Positions 23,871 to 30,868 of a DNA stretch of 41,336 nucleotides are shown in pieces. The translations under genes were made by a program, and so were the position numbers. The notes beneath the pieces were generated by a model that was not told where the DNA came from, did no database searches, and saw nothing but the letters and a program-made list of their open reading frames with translations. Source of the stretch: an uncultured Duncaniella sp. (lineage in GTDB: Bacteria > Bacteroidota > Bacteroidia > Bacteroidales > Muribaculaceae); assembly GCA_910584825.1 (NCBI GenBank), contig CAJUCI010000023.1, positions 1 through 41,336 of the forward strand, given 5' to 3'. Positions within the stretch are counted from its first letter, which is position 1; every line of letters begins with the position of its first letter.

Positions 23871-25166
23871 TTAGTCAGTGACCTTGAGCAGGAAGTAGTT
23901 CTTCTTGCCGCGCTGCACGAGGATATACTTGCCGTTGAGCAGCATCTCTTCGCTGACGGGGGCGTAGGGGTCGGTGACTTTCTCCTTGTTGACCGACACG
24001 CCACCGCCCTGTACCATCTTGCGCATCTCGCCCTTGGAGGGGAATACGGCGGCATGGTCGGTGAGCAGGTCGGCGAGCTTGACACCCTCGGCGATGACCG
24101 AACGGGGCACCTCAAACTGTGGCACACCCTCCATCACTGCAAGCAGTGTGGCCTCGTCAATCTTGCGCAGGGTCTCGCCGGCTTTGTTGCTGAAAAGTAT
24201 CTGCGAAGCCTCGACTGCCATCTCGTAGTCCTCGGCCGAGTGTACCATAGTGGTGATTTCCTTGGCGAGACGCTTCTGGAGCGGACGCATACCGGGGTCC
24301 TTGGCCTGCTCCTCGACGAGTGACTGAATCTCTTCTCGGGTGAGCGAGGTGAATATCTTGATGTATTTCTCGGCGTCGGCATCGGAGACGTTGAGCCAGA
24401 ACTGGTAGAACTTGTAGGGGGATGTGTAGCGCGGGTCGAGCCATACGTTGCCGCTCTCGGTCTTGCCGAACTTGCCGCCGTCGGCCTTGGTGATGAGGGG
24501 GCAGGTGAGTGCGTAAGCCTCGCCGCCAAGGGTGCGGCGTATCAGCTCGGTGCCGGTGGTGATGTTGCCCCACTGGTCTGAGCCGCCGAGCTGCAGACGG
24601 CAGCCTTTCTCCTTATAGAGGTGGAGGAAGTCATAGCCCTGGCAGAGCTGGTAGGAGAATTCGGTGAACGACATGCCCTGCTGTGACTCGCCGCTCAGAC
24701 GCTTCTTGACCGAATCCTTAGCCATCATGTAGTTGACGGTGATGTGCTTGCCCACATCGCGGATGAAGTCGAGGAATGAGAAATTCTTCATCCAGTCATA
24801 GTTGTTGACCATCTCGGCGGCGTTGGGCGCGTCAGAGTCGAAGTCGAGAAACTTTGCGAGCTGCTTTTTGATGGCCTCCTGATTGTGGCGCAGTGTCTCC
24901 TCGCTCAGGAGTTTGCGCTCCTGGCTTTTCATAGAGGGGTCGCCAATCATGCCTGTGGCACCGCCCACGAGGGCGATGGGCTTGTGGCCGGCGCGCTGGA
25001 AGTGCTTGAGCATCATCACGCCCACGAGGTGTCCGATATGCAGAGAGTCGGCCGTCGGGTCGATGCCCAGGTAGGCCACGGTCATTTCTTTCTTGAGTTG
25101 TTCGTCTGTGCCCGGCATCATCTGGTGAATCATGCCGCGCCAGGTAAGTTCTTCAATGAAATCCAT
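23871..25166 (-). CDS. tyrS: Tyrosyl-tRNA synthetase
   Basis: A 431-residue class I synthetase. HIGH is at 43-46 in DSLHIGHLVG; the KMSKS-equivalent loop reads KFGKT (232-236), usual for bacterial TyrRS of this type. Tyrosine and tRNA recognition sequences such as YQLCQGYDFLHLY and LGGSDQWGNI are present. The C-terminal S4-like RNA-binding domain (MRKMVQGGGVSVNKEKVTD) is complete. It precedes queF and queC; tRNA-Tyr carries queuosine, so the grouping links charging and modification of the same tRNA. Confidence 0.96.
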   Translation of the reverse strand: MDFIEELTWRGMIHQMMPGTDEQLKKEMTVAYLGIDPTADSLHIGHLVGVMMLKHFQRAGHKPIALVGGATGMIGDPSMKSQERKLLSEETLRHNQEAIKKQLAKFLDFDSDAPNAAEMVNNYDWMKNFSFLDFIRDVGKHITVNYMMAKDSVKKRLSGESQQGMSFTEFSYQLCQGYDFLHLYKEKGCRLQLGGSDQWGNITTGTELIRRTLGGEAYALTCPLITKADGGKFGKTESGNVWLDPRYTSPYKFYQFWLNVSDADAEKYIKIFTSLTREEIQSLVEEQAKDPGMRPLQKRLAKEITTMVHSAEDYEMAVEASQILFSNKAGETLRKIDEATLLAVMEGVPQFEVPRSVIAEGVKLADLLTDHAAVFPSKGEMRKMVQGGGVSVNKEKVTDPYAPVSEEMLLNGKYILVQRGKKNYFLLKVTD

Positions 25167-25179
25167 TTTGATTCAATTG

Positions 25180-25211
25180 GTAATTATCAATTCTTTTTAA
25201 TTGACAATTAC
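25180..25211. terminator. Hairpin between aminotransferase and tyrS genes
   Basis: Arms GTAATTATCAATT (25180-25192) and AATTGACAATTAC (25199-25211) pair over 13 bp with one mismatch and a 6-base loop. It probably reduces read-through from the aminotransferase gene into tyrS. Confidence 0.55.
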
Positions 25212-25242
25212 TTATGGTTGATTTTATTTCGTTGTTATGCTG

Positions 25243-26442
25243 TTATTTAAGAGTGGCGAGGGTTGCTGCGATGCGGCGCATGGCCTCGCGGATATTGTCG
25301 TCGCTGGTGGCGTAGCTGAGGCGGATATATCCCTCCATGCCGAATGCTCCGCCGTCGACGGTGGCAACGTGGCCGCTCTCGAGGAGATACATGGCAAGGT
25401 CGGCCGATGAGGCTATCTTATTGCCTTCGGGTGTGGTCTTGCCGATGTACGCGCTCACTTCGGGGAAGAGGTAGAACGCGCCGGTGGGGCGGTTGACCTT
25501 AAGGCCGGGTATCTGCGAGGCGAGTTCCACTACGAGGTTGCGGCGACGCTCGAATGCCTTGTTCATCTCATGCACGCATTCCTGCGAGCCTGTGTAGGCG
25601 GCTTCGGCAGCCTTCTGCGCGATTGACGATGCGTTGGATGTGTACTGGCCCTGGAGCTTGTTGACAGCCTTGGCAAGCCACAGCGGGGCGGCACTGTAGC
25701 CGATACGCCAGCCGGTCATCGCATATGCCTTTGACACGCCGTTGATTATGACGGTGCGGTCAGCTATCTCGGGGAACGATGCGAGCGATGTGAACGAGCC
25801 GGTGAAGTTGATGTGCTCGTAGATTTCGTCGGCAAGCACGATGATGTCGGGGTGCTTGGCCAGCACGTCGACCAGTCCCTGCAGCTCCTCGCGGGTGTAG
25901 ACACTGCCCGTGGGGTTGGAGGGGGAGCAGATGAGTATCATGCGTGTGGCCGGAGTGATGGCGGCCTCGAGCTGGGCGGGGGTAATCTTGAAGTCCTGCG
26001 AGATGTCGGCCTTCACTGCCACGGGCACGCCCTCGGCGAGCTTGACCATCTCGACATAGCTCACCCATGCCGGCATGGGGATTATCACCTCGTCGCCCTT
26101 GTTGATTGAGGCGAGGATTACGTTGCAGAGGGCCTGCTTGGCGCCGTTTGACACGGTTATCTGCTCGGGCGCGTATTCCACGCCGTTCTCGTTGCGCAGC
26201 TTGTCGCTGACAGCCTTGCGGAGCGACATGTAGCCGGGCACGGGGGTGTAGAATGTGAAGTTGTCGTCGATAGCTTTCTTGGCGGCCTCCTTGATGTGGT
26301 CGGGGGTTGCGAAGTCGGGCTCGCCGACCGAAAGGTTGATGACATCGACGCCTTGCGCCTTGAGCTCATTGCTCTTCTGCGACATGGCCAGAGTGGCTGA
26401 GGGTGCAAGCGACTGCACGCGCTCTGATACGTGGGTGCTCAT
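25243..26442 (-). CDS. Pyridoxal-phosphate-dependent aminotransferase (aspartate aminotransferase type)
   Basis: A 399-residue class I aminotransferase. The PLP lysine is Lys238 in VSKAYAMTGWRIG; NPTG (Asn176), Asp205/Tyr208 in LADEIYEH and the carboxylate-binding Arg near the C-terminus (YIRLSYATS) are all present. The N-terminus LAPSATLAMSQKSNELKAQG and GEPDFATP is that of the I-gamma aspartate/prephenate aminotransferase subgroup. It probably exchanges amino groups between aspartate or glutamate and their keto acids. A strong promoter lies upstream and a hairpin downstream, so it may be monocistronic or the first gene of the tyrS run. Confidence 0.92.
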   Translation of the reverse strand: MSTHVSERVQSLAPSATLAMSQKSNELKAQGVDVINLSVGEPDFATPDHIKEAAKKAIDDNFTFYTPVPGYMSLRKAVSDKLRNENGVEYAPEQITVSNGAKQALCNVILASINKGDEVIIPMPAWVSYVEMVKLAEGVPVAVKADISQDFKITPAQLEAAITPATRMILICSPSNPTGSVYTREELQGLVDVLAKHPDIIVLADEIYEHINFTGSFTSLASFPEIADRTVIINGVSKAYAMTGWRIGYSAAPLWLAKAVNKLQGQYTSNASSIAQKAAEAAYTGSQECVHEMNKAFERRRNLVVELASQIPGLKVNRPTGAFYLFPEVSAYIGKTTPEGNKIASSADLAMYLLESGHVATVDGGAFGMEGYIRLSYATSDDNIREAMRRIAATLATLK

Positions 26443-26479
26443 GACTGTATATGTGAGTGATTTTGATTGTTTTTGACTG

Positions 26480-26510
26480 CAAAGTTAGCTTTTTTTCGGC
26501 ATAATGCCAA
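26480..26510 (-). promoter_or_regulatory. Promoter of the aminotransferase gene
   Basis: On the minus strand TTG, a 20-base spacer and TAACTTTG give a near-ideal Bacteroidota promoter, with a leader of about 30 bases before the ATG. Confidence 0.75.
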
Positions 26511-26568
26511 TAGGTCGGTGGCGGTGTGAGCCGTGGGGGTGCGAGTATTGCGGTTGCGGTGTGCGTGT

Positions 26569-27000
26569 TCAGTCCATCTTGATTTCGGCCTGTGACATCT
26601 CGTCATACTCTTCCCAGGCGGGGTCGTTCTCGCAATATACCGTGAGTGGCAGCAGCGGGAATGATGCCAGGGCCTCGTTGAGTTTCTTGCCGAAAATGTG
26701 GGTAGACAGCGAGTAGAATACCCAGTCGCGTTTGCCGTCGCCGGTGAATATGCCGGTGAGAATGGCTACGGGGTCTTTGTGAAACGCCGTCTGAAGGGCT
26801 TCCTGCACCTGCTCCATCATTTCGGAGGTGGCGGTGTCGGGCATGCCCGATGCGTCCCCCTCGTATTTCCAGGTCACTTCGATGCGTATGTTGAAACGGG
26901 GGTTGGAGCGGAACTTCTCCACATCCCTGCGGCCGGTCACCATAATCAGGCGTCCGTCCTCGCTCTCGGCCGGAGCCGTCCACCATGAGTCTTTATCCAT
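26569..27000 (-). CDS. DUF695-like protein
   Basis: A protein of 143 residues from the chosen ATG (MDKDSWWTAPAESEDGRL). It resembles DUF695, a small cytosolic family of unknown function, through RFNIRIEVTWKYEGD and GDGKRDWVFYSLS. It has no signal peptide or membrane segment. The open frame extends 40 codons further upstream, but that part runs through the divergent promoter region and is unlike the family, so the internal ATG is used. It is divergent from lgt. Confidence 0.7.
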   Translation of the reverse strand: MDKDSWWTAPAESEDGRLIMVTGRRDVEKFRSNPRFNIRIEVTWKYEGDASGMPDTATSEMMEQVQEALQTAFHKDPVAILTGIFTGDGKRDWVFYSLSTHIFGKKLNEALASFPLLPLTVYCENDPAWEEYDEMSQAEIKMD

Positions 27001-27024
27001 GAGTGTCTTATTATTGTTGAAATG

Positions 27025-27032
27025 CAAATTTA
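27025..27032 (-). promoter_or_regulatory. Candidate -7 box for the DUF695 gene
   Basis: TAAATTTG on the minus strand lies 25 bases before the ATG. The -33 element is not clear. Confidence 0.5.
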
Positions 27033-27042
27033 CGCAAGTTTT

Positions 27043-27073
27043 TTTGATATAAGCGCGATTGTGAGTAATTTTG
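27043..27073 (+). promoter_or_regulatory. Promoter of lgt
   Basis: TTTG, a 19-base spacer and TAATTTTG match both elements. The -7 box ends 21 bases before the chosen lgt ATG and contains an alternative TTG codon that therefore cannot be the start. Confidence 0.7.
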
Positions 27074-27094
27074 TGCAAAACTTCAGTTATCTTA

Positions 27095-27949
27095 ATGACA
27101 TCAATGCTTGACTTCATCACATGGACGGCTGACCCGGTGTGGTTTCACATAGGTCCGCTCGCCATCCGCTGGTACAGCCTCGCCTTTATGGTGGGATTTC
27201 TCGTAGGCTACGAGATAGAGTCCCGCATCTATCGCCACGAGGGCGCGCCCGAGAAGTGGCTCGGAATTCTGCTGATGTGGACTGTCGCCGGAACAATCAT
27301 CGGCGCACGTCTCGGCCACGTGTTTTTCTACGAATGGGACCTCTATAAGCAGGACCCCATAAGCATACTCTACGTATGGCACGGCGGTCTGGCCAGTCAC
27401 GGCGGCACCATCGGCATCATCATCGGCGTGATTCTCTACTCGCTCATAACCACCAAGCGCAATCCGCTGTGGACATTTGACCGACTCGTAATACCTATAG
27501 CCCTTGTGGGCGGTCTCATACGACTGGGCAACCTCATGAACTCCGAGATATTCGGCCATGCTACCGATTTGCCCTGGGGATTCATGTTTCTCCGCTCGCG
27601 TGAGTGGCATGAGCTGTATTACGGCCAAGCTTGCCACCCGACCCAGATTTACGAGGCCCTGTGCTATTTCGCCCTCTTCGCCCTGCTCATGTGGATGTAC
27701 TGGCGCAAGAATGCCGAGGAGCGTCCGGGGTTGATATTCGGAGTGTTCTTTATAGGCATCTTCCTCCCCCGATTCCTTATAGAGTTCATCAAGAATGACC
27801 AGGTGGGCTTCGAGGCCGACATGGCTCTCAATATGGGGCAGTGGCTCAGCGTACCGTTCATCGTAATCGGCATCGGGCTGGTTATCTATGCAATGCGCCG
27901 TCCGAGGGTCAAGATTGATTTCCCCAACAAGTTTGCCGACGAGAACTGA
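27095..27949 (+). CDS. lgt: Prolipoprotein diacylglyceryl transferase
   Basis: A 284-residue inner-membrane enzyme that transfers diacylglycerol from phosphatidylglycerol to the lipobox cysteine of prolipoproteins, the first step of lipoprotein maturation. Several hydrophobic segments are interspersed with the family signature GGLIRLGNLMNSEIFG (139-154), holding the conserved Arg143, Asn146 and Glu151. HGGLASHGG (from 96) and CHPTQIYE (from 180) are also characteristic. The ATG at 27095 is chosen because the upstream TTG lies inside the promoter; the ATG at 27104 is an alternative. The substrate class is represented in this window by the PCMD lipoprotein. Confidence 0.95.
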   Translation: MTSMLDFITWTADPVWFHIGPLAIRWYSLAFMVGFLVGYEIESRIYRHEGAPEKWLGILLMWTVAGTIIGARLGHVFFYEWDLYKQDPISILYVWHGGLASHGGTIGIIIGVILYSLITTKRNPLWTFDRLVIPIALVGGLIRLGNLMNSEIFGHATDLPWGFMFLRSREWHELYYGQACHPTQIYEALCYFALFALLMWMYWRKNAEERPGLIFGVFFIGIFLPRFLIEFIKNDQVGFEADMALNMGQWLSVPFIVIGIGLVIYAMRRPRVKIDFPNKFADEN

Positions 27950-27991
27950 TTATAAATAGTGTCCTACAATTATAAATTGGCAATTTTTTGC

Positions 27992-27999
27992 TAATTTTG
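27992..27999 (+). promoter_or_regulatory. Candidate -7 box for pheS
   Basis: TAATTTTG lies 24 bases before the pheS ATG. No TTG occurs at the usual 19-20 base distance; a TTGG is found 12 bases upstream, the same odd spacing as at gapA. Confidence 0.5.
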
Positions 28000-28023
28000 C
28001 ACTCAAAATCCGCAATAACGACT

Positions 28024-29031
28024 ATGATTGACAAGATAAATCAGCTGAGAGCTGAGATTGAGGCCGCGACCGCCTCAAATATGGACGAGGTCGAGGCCCT
28101 GCGCATAAAATATCTGAGCAAGAAGGGTGCCATCACCGCCCTCATGCAGGATTTCCGTAACGTGCCCGCCGAGCAGAAGCGTGAGCTCGGCCAGAAGCTC
28201 AACGAGCTTAAGACTGTGGCCACCGACCGCCTTGCCGCCCTGCGCGAGACCCTCGAGAACACCGACACGGTAGATGTCGACCTCGACCTCACCCGCACCG
28301 CCGCACCGATGCCGCTCGGTTCGCGCCACCCGCTCTCGCTTGTCAAGGACGAGATTATCTCCATCTTCTCGCGTCTCGGCTTCACCATCGCCGAGGGCCC
28401 CGAGATTGAGGATGACTGGCACGTGTTCTCGTCGCTCAACTTCGCTGAGGACCATCCCGCACGCGACATGCAGGACACATTCTTCATCCAGCGTAACCCC
28501 GATGTGCTGCTGCGCACACACACCTCGTCGGTCCAGAGCCGCGTGATGGAGCACACCCAGCCCCCCATCCGCATCATCTGCCCGGGACGCGTCTACCGCA
28601 ACGAGGCCATCTCGGCGCGCGCCCACTGCTTCTTCCATCAGGTCGAGGCACTGTATGTGGATGAGAACGTGTCGTTTGCCGACCTCCGTCAGACCCTTCT
28701 TTACTTCGCCCGCGAGATGTTCGGACCCGAGACCAAGATACGTCTGCGCCCCAGCTACTTCCCCTTCACCGAGCCGTCAGCCGAAATGGACATCTCCTGT
28801 AATCTTTGCGGCGGCAAGGGATGCTCGTTCTGCAAGCACACAGGCTGGGTAGAGATTCTCGGTTGTGGCATGGTGGACCCCAACGTGCTTGATGCCTGCG
28901 GAATCGACTCGAAGAAGTACACCGGCTTTGCCCTCGGTATGGGCGTGGAGCGCATCACCAATCTGAAATATCAGATTAGCGACCTGCGCATGTTCTCGGA
29001 GAACGACAAGCGATTCCTCGAGCAGTTCTGA
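28024..29031 (+). CDS. pheS: Phenylalanyl-tRNA synthetase alpha subunit
   Basis: A protein of 335 residues from the chosen ATG (MIDKINQLRAEIEAA). The N-terminal coiled coil is followed by the class II catalytic core: motif 1 near HPLSLVKDEIISIFSRLGF, motif 2 RVYRNEAISARAHCFFHQVE, and motif 3 GMGVERITNL. It forms an alpha2-beta2 enzyme with PheT, whose gene is not in the window. A longer frame starts 12 codons upstream but overlaps the -7 box. The last bases of the gene are duplicated immediately downstream. Confidence 0.96.
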   Translation: MIDKINQLRAEIEAATASNMDEVEALRIKYLSKKGAITALMQDFRNVPAEQKRELGQKLNELKTVATDRLAALRETLENTDTVDVDLDLTRTAAPMPLGSRHPLSLVKDEIISIFSRLGFTIAEGPEIEDDWHVFSSLNFAEDHPARDMQDTFFIQRNPDVLLRTHTSSVQSRVMEHTQPPIRIICPGRVYRNEAISARAHCFFHQVEALYVDENVSFADLRQTLLYFAREMFGPETKIRLRPSYFPFTEPSAEMDISCNLCGGKGCSFCKHTGWVEILGCGMVDPNVLDACGIDSKKYTGFALGMGVERITNLKYQISDLRMFSENDKRFLEQF

Positions 29032-29060
29032 ATGTAAAACTCGAGCAGTTCTGAATGTAA
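29017..29060 (+). repeat. 21-bp tandem duplication of the pheS 3' end
   Basis: The sequence CTCGAGCAGTTCTGAATGTA plus one A occurs at 29017-29037 and again at 29040-29060, with AA between. The first copy encodes the last pheS codons and its stop; the second lies in the spacer before fluC and ends two bases before its ATG. Confidence 0.9.
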
Positions 29061-29062
29061 GT

Positions 29063-29431
29063 ATGCCGGATTTCGTCATCGTCGCCTTGGGCGGGGCTGT
29101 CGGATGCCTGTGCCGCTACATGATACAGCAGATGCCGCTGCTCGGGGCTGACCGCACCTGGCCGACGCTTGCCGTCAACATCATCGGCTGTCTGCTCATC
29201 GGGTTCATCGCCACGCTGATTGACTCGCATGGCGGCATGCGCCAGTTGCGCCTGCTCCTTGTCACGGGATTTCTCGGAGGCTTCACCACCTACTCGACAT
29301 TTACCCTTGACGCCGCCACACTCCTGCGTGCCGGTGAGGCGTTGCGTGCGTTCGGCTATGTTGCCGTCACGTTCGTCACCGGCTTTGCCGCTTATATCAT
29401 AGGCTATCTTTCCGCTCAGAAACTCTTATGA
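29063..29431 (+). CDS. crcB: Fluoride ion exporter FluC/CrcB
   Basis: A 122-residue, four-helix membrane protein that exports fluoride as a dual-topology dimer. GGAVGCLCRYMIQQ near the N-terminus, TLAVNIIGCLLIG containing the conserved Asn39, and GFLGGFTTYSTF (69-80) with the fluoride-track aromatics and Na+-binding region are diagnostic. It starts 31 bases after the pheS stop and overlaps nth by four bases (ATGA). No fluoride riboswitch is apparent, so it is probably cotranscribed with pheS. Confidence 0.93.
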   Translation: MPDFVIVALGGAVGCLCRYMIQQMPLLGADRTWPTLAVNIIGCLLIGFIATLIDSHGGMRQLRLLLVTGFLGGFTTYSTFTLDAATLLRAGEALRAFGYVAVTFVTGFAAYIIGYLSAQKLL

Positions 29432-30078
29432 CAATCAAAGAACGTTACCGTCGTGTGCTCGAGATATTCGAGACTACAATGCCCGTGGCCGAGACCGAGC
29501 TTCACTATGACAATCCCTATCAGCTGCTCGTGGCCGTGATACTCTCGGCGCAGTGTACCGACAAGCGCGTCAATATGGTGACTCCGGCTCTCTTCGAGGC
29601 TTTCCCCACTCCGCAGGATATGGCCGCGGCTACCCCCGACGATATTTTCCCGTATATCAAGAGCGTGTCTTACCCCAACAACAAGAGCCGCTCGCTTGCC
29701 GGCATGGCGCGTATGCTCGTCGAGGAGTATGGTGGCGAGGTGCCCTCTGACATCGACAAGCTCATGGCTCTCCCCGGAGTAGGGCGCAAGACGGCCAACG
29801 TCATTCTTGCCGTGGTCTACAACCGTGCGGCTATGGCTGTTGACACCCATGTGTTTCGCGTGAGCGAGCGCATCGGTCTCACTACGGGGAGCAAGACTCC
29901 ACTCTCCACCGAGAAGGCTCTCATGCGCCACATCCCGCCTGAGATAGTGCCCAAGGCGCATCACTGGCTCATACTTCACGGGCGGTATGTGTGCAAGGCG
30001 CGTCGTCCCGAGTGTCTCGACTGCCCTCTCACTCAGGTGTGCCGTTATTACTCCTCGGCTCAGAAATCGGATAAATAA
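29428..30078 (+). CDS. nth: Endonuclease III (DNA glycosylase/AP lyase)
   Basis: A 216-residue base-excision repair enzyme removing oxidised pyrimidines. The helix-hairpin-helix LPGVGRKTAN (115-124) contains the Schiff-base Lys121; the catalytic Asp139 lies in VDTHVFRV. The [4Fe-4S] cluster ligands are Cys189, Cys196, Cys199 and Cys205 with normal CX6CX2CX5C spacing. It is coupled to fluC by an ATGA overlap. Confidence 0.96.
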   Translation: MTIKERYRRVLEIFETTMPVAETELHYDNPYQLLVAVILSAQCTDKRVNMVTPALFEAFPTPQDMAAATPDDIFPYIKSVSYPNNKSRSLAGMARMLVEEYGGEVPSDIDKLMALPGVGRKTANVILAVVYNRAAMAVDTHVFRVSERIGLTTGSKTPLSTEKALMRHIPPEIVPKAHHWLILHGRYVCKARRPECLDCPLTQVCRYYSSAQKSDK

Positions 30079-30102
30079 CGTTTAAACGAAACTTGTACGC
30101 AG

Positions 30103-30134
30103 GTAGGAGCTACGGCTAAAGCCGTCGCTCCTAC
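30103..30134. repeat. GTAGGAGC palindromic element (copy 1)
   Basis: Stem GTAGGAGC/GCTCCTAC (8 bp), one mismatch, then 5 more pairs closing a TAAA loop. It contains the palindrome CGGCTAAAGCCG also present at 3380-3391, and its outer arms match the element at 33758. It lies between nth and the TRIC gene. Confidence 0.75.
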
Positions 30135-30172
30135 AGTTCTGCGACAACAGGTCAACAAGATACAACGAAAAA

Positions 30173-30787
30173 ATGGATGCAACACTTCTACTGTTTATTA
30201 TCGAGGTTATAGGCACACTTGCCTTTGCGGTCAGCGGCATAAGGCTTGCGGCACGTAAGCATTTCGACTGGTTCGGAGCCTATACGATAGGTGTGGTCAC
30301 CGCCATCGGCGGCGGTACTATCCGTGACCTCCTGCTCGACGCGCCCCCGTTCTGGATGCTTTCGTGGATGTATCTTGCCGTCACGGGGCTTGGTTTTTTC
30401 ATTGTGCTTGCTTTCAAGAGGGTGCTTACCTCCGACTCACGTTCGCTGTTTATGTTCGATGCCATTGGTCTCGCGCTGTTCGTGATAACGGGCATTCAGA
30501 AGAGCCTCGTATATGGTTATCCCATGTGGGTGGCGATAGTGATGGGTATGATTACCGGCTCGTTTGGCGGTGTGCTGCGCGACGTGCTAATCAATGAGGA
30601 GCCGCTGTTTTTCCGTAAGGATATTTATGCCACCGCCTGTATTGCGGGAGGACTCGCTTATTGGGTTGCGGGTTTGTGCGGATGTGAGGACTGGCTGTGC
30701 CAGTTGGTTTGTGCCGTCACCATACTGGGGCTCCGTTGGGGCGCGCTCCGCTATGGCTGGCATCTCCCTGAGATGAGGGAGGTATAA
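30173..30787 (+). CDS. Trimeric intracellular cation (TRIC/UPF0126) channel family protein
   Basis: A 204-residue protein of seven predicted membrane helices built from two repeats. Each repeat carries the glycine-rich signature: GGGTIRD (46-52) and GGVLRD (132-137). Prokaryotic members (YicG/UPF0126) form homotrimeric cation channels related to eukaryotic TRIC; physiological ions in bacteria are not well defined. It is separated from nth by a palindromic element and followed by a terminator. Confidence 0.9.
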   Translation: MDATLLLFIIEVIGTLAFAVSGIRLAARKHFDWFGAYTIGVVTAIGGGTIRDLLLDAPPFWMLSWMYLAVTGLGFFIVLAFKRVLTSDSRSLFMFDAIGLALFVITGIQKSLVYGYPMWVAIVMGMITGSFGGVLRDVLINEEPLFFRKDIYATACIAGGLAYWVAGLCGCEDWLCQLVCAVTILGLRWGALRYGWHLPEMREV

Positions 30788-30806
30788 AGATATATGATTA
30801 AAAGAC

Positions 30807-30842
30807 AGGGAACAAATACCGGCTTTCCGGCATTTGTTCCCT
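30807..30842. terminator. Bidirectional terminator between TRIC and pectate lyase genes
   Basis: Arms AGGGAACAAATACCGG and CCGGCATTTGTTCCCT pair over 16 bp with one mismatch and a CTTT loop, bordered by A/T-rich tracts. Both neighbouring genes end here. Confidence 0.75.
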
Positions 30843-30868
30843 AAAAAATATATTATCTTACCAAATTC

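Noticed and set aside
29032..29062. Fluoride riboswitch upstream of fluC
   Set aside because: The spacer is 31 bases and consists mainly of the duplicated pheS end; there is no room for the fluoride aptamer.
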